From: an uncultured Clostridia bacterium
GTDB lineage: Bacteria; Bacillota; Clostridia; Oscillospirales; Acutalibacteraceae
DNA length: 42,413 nt
NCBI GenBank assembly: GCA_947652665.1
Contig: CANTDZ010000010.1
Location: 1 to 42,413, forward strand
Reading direction: 5' to 3'
The notes beneath the pieces are model-generated. The model was not told the origin of the DNA and did no database searches. It worked only from the letters and a program-made list of their open reading frames with translations. Each line of letters starts with the position of its first letter. Within the stretch, counting starts at the first letter, position 1. Shown one piece after another: positions 20,767-29,360 of the stretch. A program made the position numbers and the translations under genes.

Positions 20767-22464
20767 ATGTCAGAATATGAGAGATGGCTCCAGCAGGAGC
20801 TGGACGACAAGGACCTTACGGAGGAGCTCTTGTCTGTCAAAGATAAGCCCGAGGAGATCAACGACCGTTTTTACCGCGACCTGGAGTTTGGCACCGGCGG
20901 CCTGCGCGGCGTGCTGGGGGCTGGTACGAACCGCATGAACGTCTACACTGTGCGCAAGGCTACCCAGGGCATGGCCAACTACCTTTTGAAGCACGCGGAT
21001 GGGAAGCCCCAGAGCGTGGCGATCGCCCACGACAGCCGCAATAAGGGCGTGGCGTTTGCCCAGCAGTCGGCAGCGGTGCTGGCGGCCAACGGCATCAAGG
21101 CCTACCTGTACCCCCAGCTGATGCCCACCCCGGCGCTGTCTTACGCGGTACGGCATCTGCAGTGCGACGCGGGCATCTGCGTCACCGCCAGCCACAACCC
21201 GGCCAAGTACAACGGCTACAAGGCTTACGGCTCGGACGGCTGCCAGGTTACCGCCGACATGGCTGACGGCATCATGAACGAGATCAACTCCCTGGACATC
21301 TTTGCGGATGTGAAGAAGATTGATTTCCAGGAGGGCATCGACAAGGGGCTCATCGAGTACATTGGCGAGGAGACCGTGGATTCCTTCATCAATGACGTCT
21401 ATAAAGAGAGCCTGATTGACGACGCCAGCAACCTGAAGGTCGTCTACACGCCCTTAAACGGCAGCGGCAAAATGTGCGTCACCCGCATTTTGGACAAGAT
21501 CGGCGTGAAGGACATCACCATCGTGCCCGAGCAGAGCGAGCCCGACGGCAACTTCCCCACCTGCCCCTATCCGAACCCCGAAATCCGCGAAGCCCTGCAG
21601 AAGGGCCTGGAACTGTGTGAGAAGGTCCAGCCTGACCTGCTGCTGGCCACCGACCCCGACTGCGACCGCGTGGGCATCGCCGTGAACCAGAAGGGCGAGT
21701 ACGTGCTCATGACCGGCAACGAAGTGGGCATTATGCTTCTGGACTTCATCGCCCGGGTGAAGAAGGAGCAGGGCAAGCTGCCCGCCCATCCCGTGGCGGT
21801 CACCACCATTGTCAGCACGGACATGGTCGACCCCATTGCCAAAGAGTACGGCGTGGAGCTGCGCCGGTGCCTGACCGGCTTTAAGTACATCGGCGACATT
21901 ATTGCCGAGCTGGAAGAAAAAGAGGGCAATGCCGACAGCTACCTGCTGGGCTTTGAGGAAAGCTACGGCTACCTGTCCGGCGGCTACGTGCGTGACAAGG
22001 ATGCCGTAGACGGCAGCATGCTCATCTGCGAAATGGCTTCCTATTATAAGGGCAAGGGCATGACCCTGGTGGACGCCATGAACGCCCTGTACGAGAAATA
22101 CGGCTACTACAAGAATGACCTGTGCAACTTCGGCTTTGAGGGCGAGGACGGCATGAAGACCATGAACAACATCATGGACACCCTGCGCAAAGACCCGCCT
22201 GCCGAGATCGCCGGGGCCAAAGTGGTGGGCCGCAGCGACTATAAGGAGTCCAAGTCTTACGGCGACAAGGAGGGCGATATCGACCTGCCCAAGTCCAACG
22301 TCTTGGAGTACCGCATGGAGAACGGCTGCAAGCTCATCGTGCGCCCCTCCGGCACCGAACCCAAGATTAAGATTTACCTGTCCGGCAAGGGCGCGACCCG
22401 TCAGGACAGCGAAGCCGTCATCCAGAAGATGAAGGACGCCGTGCCCGGCCTGCTGGGCATCTAA
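20767..22464 (+). CDS. Phospho-sugar mutase (alpha-phosphoglucomutase/phosphomannomutase)
   Basis: The enzyme interconverts hexose 1- and 6-phosphates, linking glycolysis with UDP-glucose and cell-envelope synthesis. The 565-residue length fits the PgcA-like group. The phosphoserine loop is TASHNPAKYNGYK, the magnesium loop ATDPDCDRVG, the sugar-specificity loop GFEESYGYLSGG and the phosphate-binding loop RPSGTEPKIKIYL. FGTGGLRGVLGAGTNRMN at the N-terminus is also characteristic. The start at 20767 (MSEYERWL) is chosen over an upstream in-frame ATG that lies in the promoter. A strong terminator follows, so it is monocistronic. Confidence 0.95.
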   Translation: MSEYERWLQQELDDKDLTEELLSVKDKPEEINDRFYRDLEFGTGGLRGVLGAGTNRMNVYTVRKATQGMANYLLKHADGKPQSVAIAHDSRNKGVAFAQQSAAVLAANGIKAYLYPQLMPTPALSYAVRHLQCDAGICVTASHNPAKYNGYKAYGSDGCQVTADMADGIMNEINSLDIFADVKKIDFQEGIDKGLIEYIGEETVDSFINDVYKESLIDDASNLKVVYTPLNGSGKMCVTRILDKIGVKDITIVPEQSEPDGNFPTCPYPNPEIREALQKGLELCEKVQPDLLLATDPDCDRVGIAVNQKGEYVLMTGNEVGIMLLDFIARVKKEQGKLPAHPVAVTTIVSTDMVDPIAKEYGVELRRCLTGFKYIGDIIAELEEKEGNADSYLLGFEESYGYLSGGYVRDKDAVDGSMLICEMASYYKGKGMTLVDAMNALYEKYGYYKNDLCNFGFEGEDGMKTMNNIMDTLRKDPPAEIAGAKVVGRSDYKESKSYGDKEGDIDLPKSNVLEYRMENGCKLIVRPSGTEPKIKIYLSGKGATRQDSEAVIQKMKDAVPGLLGI

Positions 22465-22476
22465 AAAAGCATAGTG

Positions 22477-22515
22477 GTAAAGCGCGCAAGGGGAGCTTTG
22501 TGCGCTTTACTTTTT
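22477..22515 (+). terminator. Intrinsic terminator after phosphoglucomutase
   Basis: GTAAAGCGC (22477-22485) and GCGCTTTAC (22502-22510) form a perfect nine-pair stem followed by five T. Confidence 0.88.
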
Positions 22516-22534
22516 GGGGCCTGTATGCTATACT
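22506..22534 (+). promoter_or_regulatory. Promoter of the RNHCP gene
   Basis: TTTACT (22506-22511), 17 bases, TATACT (22529-22534). The -35 box overlaps the upstream terminator. Confidence 0.6.
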
Positions 22535-22569
22535 GGTTTGGATAAAAAAGCTTTTAGGAGCGTGCGCTT

Positions 22570-23007
22570 ATGAACCGGGAAAACAAACGCCGTCAATACG
22601 AAAAAGGGTTCTACAAGACCCATGCCTGCGACGAGACCTTCACCTGCAAGGTCTGCGGCCGGGAGGTGGTGCCGGGGGGAGCGGGGAGCGATCACCGCAA
22701 CCACTGCCCCAACTGCCTGTCGAGCCTTCACGTGGACATAGAGCCCGGCGACCGGGCGTCCGACTGCGGCGGGGTCATGGAGCCCATTGCCGTATGGGTG
22801 CGGCATAACGGGGAGTGGGCCATTGTCCACCGGTGCAAGCGCTGCGGGGCCTTGAGCTCTAACCGCGTGCTGGCCGACGACAACCCCATGAAGCTCATGT
22901 CCATCGCCCTGAAGCCCCTGGCCTGCCCGCCCTTCCCCCTGGAGCGCATTGAGGAGCTGACCAGGATGATGGGCGGTTCCGGCGACCTGCCGAAAAGCCA
23001 AGATTAA
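22570..23007 (+). CDS. RNHCP domain protein
   Basis: A 145-residue protein of the RNHCP family, named for the motif seen here as HRNHCPNCLSSLHVD. Two zinc-ribbon-like Cys pairs precede and follow it (FTCKVCGREV and HRCKRCGAL), and GDRASDCGGVMEPI and LSSNRVLADDNP complete the family pattern. The function of the family is not known; the Cys pairs suggest structural zinc and possibly nucleic-acid binding. It is transcribed from its own promoter and is 14 bases before the isomerase-like gene, so the two are probably co-transcribed. Confidence 0.9.
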   Translation: MNRENKRRQYEKGFYKTHACDETFTCKVCGREVVPGGAGSDHRNHCPNCLSSLHVDIEPGDRASDCGGVMEPIAVWVRHNGEWAIVHRCKRCGALSSNRVLADDNPMKLMSIALKPLACPPFPLERIEELTRMMGGSGDLPKSQD

Positions 23008-23021
23008 GGAGGAGTATAAGT

Positions 23022-24500
23022 ATGATAAACATCCCGCAGATCAAAGTGGGCGTGGTGGCAGTCTCCCGGGACTGCTTCCCCGAATCCCTGTCCGTCAACC
23101 GCCGCAAGGCCCTGATGGAGGCATACGAAAAGAAGTACGGCAAAGAGGGCGTGTACGAGTGCCCGGTCTGCATCGTGGAAAGCGAAATCCACATGGTGCA
23201 GGCCCTGGAGGACATCAAGAAGGCCGGGTGCAACGCCCTTGTGGTGTACCTGGGCAACTTCGGCCCGGAAATTTCCGAGACGTTGCTTGCCAAGCACTTT
23301 GACGGCCCGGCCATGTTCATCGCCGCGGCTGAGGAAAGCGGGGACGACCTGGTGGGCGGCCGCGGCGATGCTTACTGCGGCATGCTCAACGCCAGCTATA
23401 ATTTGAAGCTGCGCGAGATCAAGGCCTACATCCCCGAGAACCCTGTGGGCGATGCCGAAGACTGCGCCGACCGCATCCACGAATTCATCCCCATTGCCCG
23501 GGCTTTAGTGGGGCTGAAAAACCTGAAGATTATCAGCTTTGGCCCCCGGCCCCTGAACTTCCTGGCCTGCAACGCCCCCATCAAGCGCCTGTATGATTTG
23601 GGCGTGGAGATCGAGGAAAACTCCGAGCTGGACTTGTTCGAAGCTTTCCACAAGCACGCCGGGGACCCGCGCATCCCGGAAATTGCCAAGGAGATGGCGG
23701 AGGAGCTGGGCGAAGGCAACAAGAAGCCCGAGATTTTGGAGAAGCTGGCTCAATATGAAATCACCCTGCTGGACTGGGTAGAGGAGCACAAGGGCTACCG
23801 CCAGTATGTGGCCCTGACCAGCAAGTGCTGGCCGGCCTTCCAGACGCAGTTCGGCTTTGTGCCCTGCTATGTCAACTCCCGCCTGACCGGCCGGGGCATC
23901 CCGGTTTCCTGCGAGGTGGACATCTACGGCACGCTGTCCGAGTTCATCGGCACCTGTGTCAGCGACGACATCGTCACCCTCTTGGACATCAACAACACCG
24001 TGCCCAAGGATATGTACAAGTCGGATATTGAGGGCAAGTTCCCCTACAGCCTCTCCGACACGTTCATGGGCTTCCACTGCGGCAACACCTGCTCGAAGAA
24101 GCTGTGCAGCCCCACCATGAAGTACCAGATGATCATGGCCCGCAGCCTGCCCGAGGAAGTGACCCAGGGCACCCTGGAGGGCGACATCACCCCCGGCGAT
24201 ATCACCTTCTTCCGCCTGCAAAGCACTGCCGACTGCGAGCTGCGCGCCTACGTGGCCCAGGGCGAGGTGCTGCCGGTAGCCACCCGCTCCTTCGGGGGCA
24301 TCGGCGTGTTCGCCATCCCGGAGATGGGGCGCTTCTACCGCCACGTGCTCATTGAGAAGAATTACCCCCACCACGGGGCCGTGGCCTTTGGGCATCACGG
24401 CAAGGCACTGTTTGAGGTGTTCAAGTTCCTGGGCGTGGAGGACATTGGGTTCAACCAGCCTAAGGGGATGCTCTACAAGTCTGAAAACCCCTTCTGCTGA
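23022..24500 (+). CDS. L-fucose/L-arabinose isomerase-family protein
   Basis: A 492-residue protein resembling the L-fucose/L-arabinose isomerase superfamily, which converts aldoses to ketoses with a manganese-type metal. Visible family features are the N-terminal PQIKVGVVAVSRDCFPESL, the inner FGPRPLNFLACNAPIKRL, the acidic region SCEVDIYGTLSEFIG (probable metal and substrate site), LLDINN and the C-terminal HHGAVAFGHHGKALFEVFKFLG with several His. A GGAGGAG site precedes the start. It is not next to a kinase, aldolase or sugar transporter, so the substrate is unknown. A terminator follows. Confidence 0.88.
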   Translation: MINIPQIKVGVVAVSRDCFPESLSVNRRKALMEAYEKKYGKEGVYECPVCIVESEIHMVQALEDIKKAGCNALVVYLGNFGPEISETLLAKHFDGPAMFIAAAEESGDDLVGGRGDAYCGMLNASYNLKLREIKAYIPENPVGDAEDCADRIHEFIPIARALVGLKNLKIISFGPRPLNFLACNAPIKRLYDLGVEIEENSELDLFEAFHKHAGDPRIPEIAKEMAEELGEGNKKPEILEKLAQYEITLLDWVEEHKGYRQYVALTSKCWPAFQTQFGFVPCYVNSRLTGRGIPVSCEVDIYGTLSEFIGTCVSDDIVTLLDINNTVPKDMYKSDIEGKFPYSLSDTFMGFHCGNTCSKKLCSPTMKYQMIMARSLPEEVTQGTLEGDITPGDITFFRLQSTADCELRAYVAQGEVLPVATRSFGGIGVFAIPEMGRFYRHVLIEKNYPHHGAVAFGHHGKALFEVFKFLGVEDIGFNQPKGMLYKSENPFC

Positions 24501-24518
24501 TTTTTGTAAATAGCGTAC

Positions 24519-24557
24519 AAAGCAGGCCTCTGGACACCTCCGGGGCCTGCTTTCTTC
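24519..24557 (+). terminator. Intrinsic terminator after the isomerase-like gene
   Basis: AAAGCAGGCC (24519-24528) pairs with GGCCTGCTTT (24544-24553), followed by CTTCT. Confidence 0.8.
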
Positions 24558-24586
24558 TGGACAGGAGGCGAGATTTGTGGTAAACT
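24558..24586 (+). promoter_or_regulatory. Promoter of the operon ending in thiI
   Basis: TGGACA (24558-24563), 17 bases, TAAACT (24581-24586), with a TGTGG just before the -10. Confidence 0.65.
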
Positions 24587-24614
24587 GGACGGGTAGCAAA
24601 GGAGGTATGACGTT

Positions 24615-25475
24615 ATGCCTGGAAGAGAACAAGTATTGTGGGGACGGCCCATCCCGCCCCAGGACGACGCCCCCCGGCGTTCCATCCTGCATTGTATGCG
24701 GATGCTGGCCCCGTTCCGTGAAGCCGTGCCGGACGACGGCCATCTGGCTTCGGATATGGCCGAGGGTGAGCGGCAGTTTTATGCGTTCATCAAGGGGCTG
24801 TACGGCGAAATGTACAGCGACCCGGCGTTTTTCCTCATCCCCAAGGAAGAGCCTTTCCAGCAGGCCATCCGCTTTTATGCAGGCTACCTTTACCAGCTGG
24901 GCATCCGGGCCCAGAGTGTCGAGAAGGGGGTGCTGTCCCTTACCACCGCCGCCTGGCAGGAGGCCCGCAAGGCCATGGGCGGCCCTCGGGGCCGGGAGGA
25001 GTTCCAGCGCTTGAAGGGGCTGGGGCTGGATGAGCAGGAGGAGCCGAAGCTCGTGTATGTCACCTGCCGGGACTTCCCCAAGATGCTTTACGGCCTGTGG
25101 GCCCTTTGCAAGGCGCCCGAGGGCGTTTACCACTACACCAACTATCTGCGGGTGGATTACCAGTCGGCCCTGCGGGGGCAGCCGCTGCCTGGGGACATTT
25201 TCTCCACCCTCACTCCTGACCGCGCCCAGCCGGCCCGTACCCTGCACGCGGCCATGATCGGCATGGGGGCCCGGTGGGAACTGCAGCCTTTAAAAGAAAT
25301 CACCTGGGGCTCCCGGTGGGAGGCCGACTATGTCAAGGCCGAGCGGCGCATCCTGGGCATTGCCGCCAGCCCCGATAACTTTACCCTGCGCCTGAAAAAC
25401 GGCGTGGAGATATTGGACCCGTCTTATGAGGAAATGGACATTGTGCTGTCGAATATAAAGGAGGAATTGTCGTGA
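24615..25475 (+). CDS. Unrecognised 286-residue protein, first gene of the thiI operon
   Basis: I do not recognise a family. The protein appears soluble: no signal peptide and no membrane segment. It begins MPGREQVLWGRPIPPQDD. The central part is helical with many aromatic residues (RQFYAFIKGLYGEMYSDPAFF, FYAGYLYQLG). The C-terminal half holds strand-like segments (LVYVTCRDFPKMLYGLW, NFTLRLKNGVEILDP). A perfect GGAGG site fixes the start. It overlaps the dehydrogenase gene by four bases. The operon (dehydrogenase, cysteine desulfurase, acetyltransferase, ThiI) gives no direct clue. GC-rich codon use like its neighbours suggests a resident gene. Confidence 0.75.
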   Translation: MPGREQVLWGRPIPPQDDAPRRSILHCMRMLAPFREAVPDDGHLASDMAEGERQFYAFIKGLYGEMYSDPAFFLIPKEEPFQQAIRFYAGYLYQLGIRAQSVEKGVLSLTTAAWQEARKAMGGPRGREEFQRLKGLGLDEQEEPKLVYVTCRDFPKMLYGLWALCKAPEGVYHYTNYLRVDYQSALRGQPLPGDIFSTLTPDRAQPARTLHAAMIGMGARWELQPLKEITWGSRWEADYVKAERRILGIAASPDNFTLRLKNGVEILDPSYEEMDIVLSNIKEELS

Positions 25476-26488
25476 AAAACATTTTGGTGACTATCCCGGT
25501 AGAGCCGGCCCACGTAGAGAAGCTTAAGGCTGCCGGGGCGGGGTGCGAATTCCGGTTCAAGCAGGCGGCCCCGCTGCCGTCGCTGGTGAAGGCCCCCCTG
25601 CCCTTTGAAAACCTGCTGAAGACCGAGCCCGTTACCCAGGAGGACATCGACTGGGCGGACATTATTTTGGGCAACGTAAAGGGCGCCATGCTGCATGGCA
25701 GCGAAAAGCTCCAGTGGCTGCAGACCAACAGCGCCGGGGTGGAGGAATACATCAAGCCCGGCGTGCTGGCCCAGGGCGCCCAGCTCACCAACGCCACAGG
25801 GGCCTATGGCCTGGCCATCGCCGAGCATATGCTGGCCATGCTTTTGGGCATCTTTAAGAAGCTGGAGCTTTACCGGGACGCCCAAAAATCCGGCGCGTGG
25901 GAGAGCTTAGGGGCTGTGCGTTCGATTTACGGCAGCACGGTGCTGGTGCTGGGCATGGGCGACATCGGCGGCGAGTTCGGCAAGCGCTGCAAGGCCTTGG
26001 GGGCCAAGGTCATCGGGGTGCGCCGTACTAACGCCCAGAAGCCGGATTATGCGGACGAAGTGCGGCTCATTGACGAGCTGGATGAAATCCTGCCCCAGGC
26101 CGACGTGGTGGCCATCACCCTGCCCGGCACGGAGGCCACCCGCAATTTGATAAACCGCAGCCGGATTGAGAGCATGAAGCCGGGGGCTGTCCTGCTGAAC
26201 GTGGGCCGGGGGTACATCGTGGACACCGAGGCTTTGTGCGACGCTTTGGAGAGCGGCGCGCTTTCCGGGGCCGGGGTGGATGTCACCGAGCCGGAGCCTT
26301 TGCCTTCGGAGCACCGCTTGTGGCAGATCCCCACGGCGGTGGTGACGCCGCACATTTCCGGGTTCTACCACCTGAAAGAGACCCACGAGCGCATTGTGGG
26401 CATCATGGCCGACAACCTGGGGCGGTTCCTGCGGGGCGAGCCCCTGCGCAACCAGGTGGACTTCTCCACCGGCTACCGCAAGCTGTAA
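25472..26488 (+). CDS. D-2-hydroxyacid dehydrogenase family protein
   Basis: A 338-residue NAD-dependent dehydrogenase of the SerA/LdhA/CtBP group, which reduces 2-oxoacids to D-2-hydroxyacids or the reverse. The NAD-binding loop is VLVLGMGDIGGEFGKRCKALG (shown in part: GMGDIGGEFG). The substrate Arg falls in the LNVGRGYIVDTEAL region, the catalytic Glu in VTEPEPLPSEHRLW and the catalytic His in TPHISGFYHL. The start is GTG 25472, eight bases after AAAGGAGG, overlapping the previous stop. The substrate cannot be told; it lacks the C-terminal ACT domain of many SerA proteins. Confidence 0.9.
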   Translation: MKNILVTIPVEPAHVEKLKAAGAGCEFRFKQAAPLPSLVKAPLPFENLLKTEPVTQEDIDWADIILGNVKGAMLHGSEKLQWLQTNSAGVEEYIKPGVLAQGAQLTNATGAYGLAIAEHMLAMLLGIFKKLELYRDAQKSGAWESLGAVRSIYGSTVLVLGMGDIGGEFGKRCKALGAKVIGVRRTNAQKPDYADEVRLIDELDEILPQADVVAITLPGTEATRNLINRSRIESMKPGAVLLNVGRGYIVDTEALCDALESGALSGAGVDVTEPEPLPSEHRLWQIPTAVVTPHISGFYHLKETHERIVGIMADNLGRFLRGEPLRNQVDFSTGYRKL

Positions 26489-26489
26489 T

Positions 26490-27605
26490 ATGGCCGAGCA
26501 TTATTTGGACAACGCCGCCACCACCCAGGTCCTCCCCCAGGCCGCCGACCGGGCCCGGTCGCTGATGCTGGAGGAGTTCGGGAACCCGTCGTCCCTGCAC
26601 ACCCGGGGATTTAAGGCCCGGCAGGAGCTGGAGCGGGCACGGGAAACCATCGCCGCAAAATGGGGCGTGGGGGCCGCAGAGGTGATTTTCACCGGGGGCG
26701 GCACCGAGGGCAACAACCTGGCCATACTGGGCGGGGCTTTGGCCCGGAAGCGGCTGGGGGACAAGGTCGTCACCACGGCCATTGAGCACGATTCCGTCTT
26801 AAACGCCATGAAGGAGCTGGAAAGGCAGGGCTTCCGGGTGGCATACGCAAAGCCGGAGCTGGCAGCGCTGGAGGCGGAAATCGACGAGAAGACCGTGCTG
26901 GTCAGCGCCATGGCGGTGAACAACGAGACGGGAGCCCTCCTGCCCGTGCGGGAGCTGGCCCGGATTATCAAGCGGAAAAAGGCCCCGGCGCTCCTTCATT
27001 GCGACGGCGTGCAGGCCTTTGGCAAGATGGCTTTTTCCCCGGCCAAGTGGGGCGTCGACCTGTGCACGGTCAGCGCCCACAAGATACACGGCCCCAAAGG
27101 CGTGGGAGCGCTGTACGTGCGCAAAGGGGTGCACATCCTGCCCCGTACCTTTGGCGGCGGCCAGGAGAGGGGCCTGCGCCCCGGCACGGAGAGCCTGCCG
27201 CTCATTGGGGCCTTCGCCGAGGCGGCGGAGCATCTGCCCAAGCCCGCCCAGGCGCTGGAGGCCGTGGGCGCTTTGCGGGACCGGCTTGTGGCAGGCCTGC
27301 GGGAGATGCCGGGGGTGCATATCCATTCGCCGGAGGACGGCCTGCCCTACATCGTGAATTTTTCCGCCGGCACCGTGCGCGCCGAGACCATGCTGCATTT
27401 TTTGGCCCAGAGGGGCGTGTATGTGTCGGCGGGGTCGGCCTGCGGGAAAGCCAAGCCCAGCCACGTGCTGGAGGCCATGGGCCTGCCGAAAGAACAGATT
27501 GCTTCGGCGCTGCGGGTAAGCTTTTCGCGTTTCTCCACTAGGGAAGATGTGGAAGCCCTGCTGGCCGCGCTGAAGGAGGGCCTTGGGAGTTTGCAGAAGG
27601 AGTGA
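26490..27605 (+). CDS. Cysteine desulfurase (NifS/IscS class), probable partner of ThiI
   Basis: A 371-residue PLP-dependent class V aminotransferase that releases sulfur from cysteine as an enzyme persulfide. It has the N-terminal YLDNAATTQVLPQA and GGTEGNNLAILG. The PLP lysine is in SAHKIHGPKG and the persulfide Cys in SAGSACGKAKPSHVLEAMG. It starts one base after the dehydrogenase stop; the longer frame from 26394 lies within that gene. It shares an operon with thiI, the same pairing as nifZ-thiI of Bacillus subtilis, so it most likely supplies sulfur for 4-thiouridine. A second desulfurase at the window end is paired with IscU instead. Confidence 0.94.
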   Translation: MAEHYLDNAATTQVLPQAADRARSLMLEEFGNPSSLHTRGFKARQELERARETIAAKWGVGAAEVIFTGGGTEGNNLAILGGALARKRLGDKVVTTAIEHDSVLNAMKELERQGFRVAYAKPELAALEAEIDEKTVLVSAMAVNNETGALLPVRELARIIKRKKAPALLHCDGVQAFGKMAFSPAKWGVDLCTVSAHKIHGPKGVGALYVRKGVHILPRTFGGGQERGLRPGTESLPLIGAFAEAAEHLPKPAQALEAVGALRDRLVAGLREMPGVHIHSPEDGLPYIVNFSAGTVRAETMLHFLAQRGVYVSAGSACGKAKPSHVLEAMGLPKEQIASALRVSFSRFSTREDVEALLAALKEGLGSLQKE

Positions 27606-27609
27606 GCGT

Positions 27610-28089
27610 TTGGACAGTTGGAAGATTGAAAAGGTAGAGGATGCGGAGAAACGGTCGGCGTACACGCGGCAGGTGCTGGAGAGTTTGCCGGACTGGTTCG
27701 GGAATGCCGAAGGCGTGGCAGAGTATTGCGAAGAAGTGAAGTCCCTGCCCCTGTGGGCGGCGGTGGGCGAGGCCGGGGAGCCCTTGGGCGTGCTGGCGGC
27801 CACCATCCATTATGGGCGCACCGGCGATATCGTGGTGATGGGCGTAAAGCCCGGCCAGCATCGGAAGGGCGTAGGACGGGCATTGTACCAAGCGGCGGAG
27901 GCCTATTTTATAGAGCAGGGCTGCGGGTATGCGATGGTGAAGACCCTCAGCGACGCCGCAGACTTTGCGCCCTATGAATCCACCCGGCGCTTTTACAGGG
28001 GTATGGGCTTCGAGCCTTTAGTCACCCTGCGGGAGATGTGGGACGAGGACAATCCCTGCCTGATCATGCTGAACAAATTAGGGGGTTAA
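27610..28089 (+). CDS. GNAT-family N-acetyltransferase
   Basis: A 159-residue acetyltransferase. The core acetyl-CoA site is VVMGVKPGQHRKGVGRALYQA (motif A, Q/RxxGxG/A form), followed by helix AEAYFIEQGC and the C-terminal STRRFYRGMGFEPL. Translation probably starts at TTG 27610, seven bases after AAGGAG; an upstream TTG at 27583 has no ribosome site. It lies between the desulfurase and thiI genes with gaps of 4 and 3 bases, so it is tightly co-expressed. The acceptor substrate is unknown. Confidence 0.88.
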   Translation: MDSWKIEKVEDAEKRSAYTRQVLESLPDWFGNAEGVAEYCEEVKSLPLWAAVGEAGEPLGVLAATIHYGRTGDIVVMGVKPGQHRKGVGRALYQAAEAYFIEQGCGYAMVKTLSDAADFAPYESTRRFYRGMGFEPLVTLREMWDEDNPCLIMLNKLGG

Positions 28090-28092
28090 CGG

Positions 28093-29277
28093 ATGGCGAA
28101 AGAGATCATACTGCTAAAGCTGGGGGAGATCGCCCTGAAGGGCCTCAACCGCCGGGCGTTCGAGGACGTGCTCATCAAAAACATCCGCCGCAGGCTGCGG
28201 GACGCCGGGGAGTTTTCGGTGTCGTCCCGGCAGTCCACGGTGTATATAGAGCCCAAGGACGAAGACGCGGACATGGATTTGGCCGAGGACCGCTGCGCGA
28301 AAATTTTTGGCGTGGTGGCCTACACCCGGGCCGGGGCGGCGGAGAAAGACCTGGGGAAAATCTGTGAGAAAGCCGCCGAATACCTACAGGAAGCCCTGGA
28401 GGACGCCAGTACCTTTAAGGTGGAGTGCAAGCGCAGCGACAAGAAGTTCCCCTACAAGTCGCCGGAGATTTCGGCGGAGGTGGGCGGCTATCTGCTGGAA
28501 AAGTACCCCCACCTGACGGTGAACGTCCACGAGCCCGACATTGTTGTGCGGGTAGAGGTTCGAGAGAGCGAAGCCTACGTCCACGCCGACCCCAAGCCCG
28601 GGGCCGGGGGCATCCCGGTGGGGACGGGGGGCAAGGGGCTCATCCTCATCAGCGGAGGGCTGGACAGCCCCGTGGCCGCATGGATGATGGCCAAGCGCGG
28701 GGTCGAGCTGACCGCCGTGCATTTTGCCAGCCCCCCCTACACCAGCGAGCTGGCCCATGACAAGGTGGTGCGCCTGCTGAAAAAGGTCAGTGAATACGCG
28801 GGGCGCATTAAGATGGTGACGGTGAACCTGACCCATCTGCAGGAGGAAATCCGCGACCACTGCCCTGAGGAGCTGCACACGGTGATCCTGCGGCGGTTCA
28901 TGCTGCGTGCGGCTCAGGAGGTCGCCAAGGCCGAGGGCTGCGGGGCGCTCATCACCGGCGAGAGCCTGGGCCAGGTGGCTAGCCAGACCATGCAGGCCAT
29001 TGCCTGCACCGACGCGGTGGCCCAGATGCCTGTGTTCCGGCCGCTGATCGGGTCGGACAAATCGGAGATCGTGAAGGTGGCCAGCCGCATTGGCACCTAT
29101 GACATCTCTATCGAACCCTATGAGGACTGCTGCACCATCTTCACCCCCAAGCATCCGCGCACCAAGCCCATCCTGCACTTTGTGGAGGACGGCGAAAAGG
29201 CCATTGACGGCGAGGCCCTTTTGCAGGAAGCTCTGGAGCAGGTGGAGACGCTGCACATCATGCCCGGTAAAATCTAA
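28093..29277 (+). CDS. thiI: tRNA 4-thiouridine synthase ThiI
   Basis: ThiI adenylates uridine 8 of tRNA and inserts sulfur to make 4-thiouridine. The 394-residue protein has the ferredoxin-like N-terminal domain (LLKLGEIALKGLNRRAFEDVL), a THUMP domain (about residues 60-165) and the PP-loop ATPase with LILISGGLDSPVAAWMM. Conserved ITGESLGQVASQTM, a binding-pocket motif, and CCTIFTPKHPRTKP follow. The rhodanese domain of E. coli ThiI is absent, as in other Firmicutes, so sulfur should come directly from the adjacent desulfurase. It starts three bases after the acetyltransferase stop and ends the operon. Confidence 0.97.
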   Translation: MAKEIILLKLGEIALKGLNRRAFEDVLIKNIRRRLRDAGEFSVSSRQSTVYIEPKDEDADMDLAEDRCAKIFGVVAYTRAGAAEKDLGKICEKAAEYLQEALEDASTFKVECKRSDKKFPYKSPEISAEVGGYLLEKYPHLTVNVHEPDIVVRVEVRESEAYVHADPKPGAGGIPVGTGGKGLILISGGLDSPVAAWMMAKRGVELTAVHFASPPYTSELAHDKVVRLLKKVSEYAGRIKMVTVNLTHLQEEIRDHCPEELHTVILRRFMLRAAQEVAKAEGCGALITGESLGQVASQTMQAIACTDAVAQMPVFRPLIGSDKSEIVKVASRIGTYDISIEPYEDCCTIFTPKHPRTKPILHFVEDGEKAIDGEALLQEALEQVETLHIMPGKI

Positions 29278-29360
29278 AGAAAAATGTAAGGATTGAATCG
29301 GGTTTTTCGTAGATAATTTCCGCTATCCTATGGATAGAAGGTTATGGGGAGGTCAGCAAA

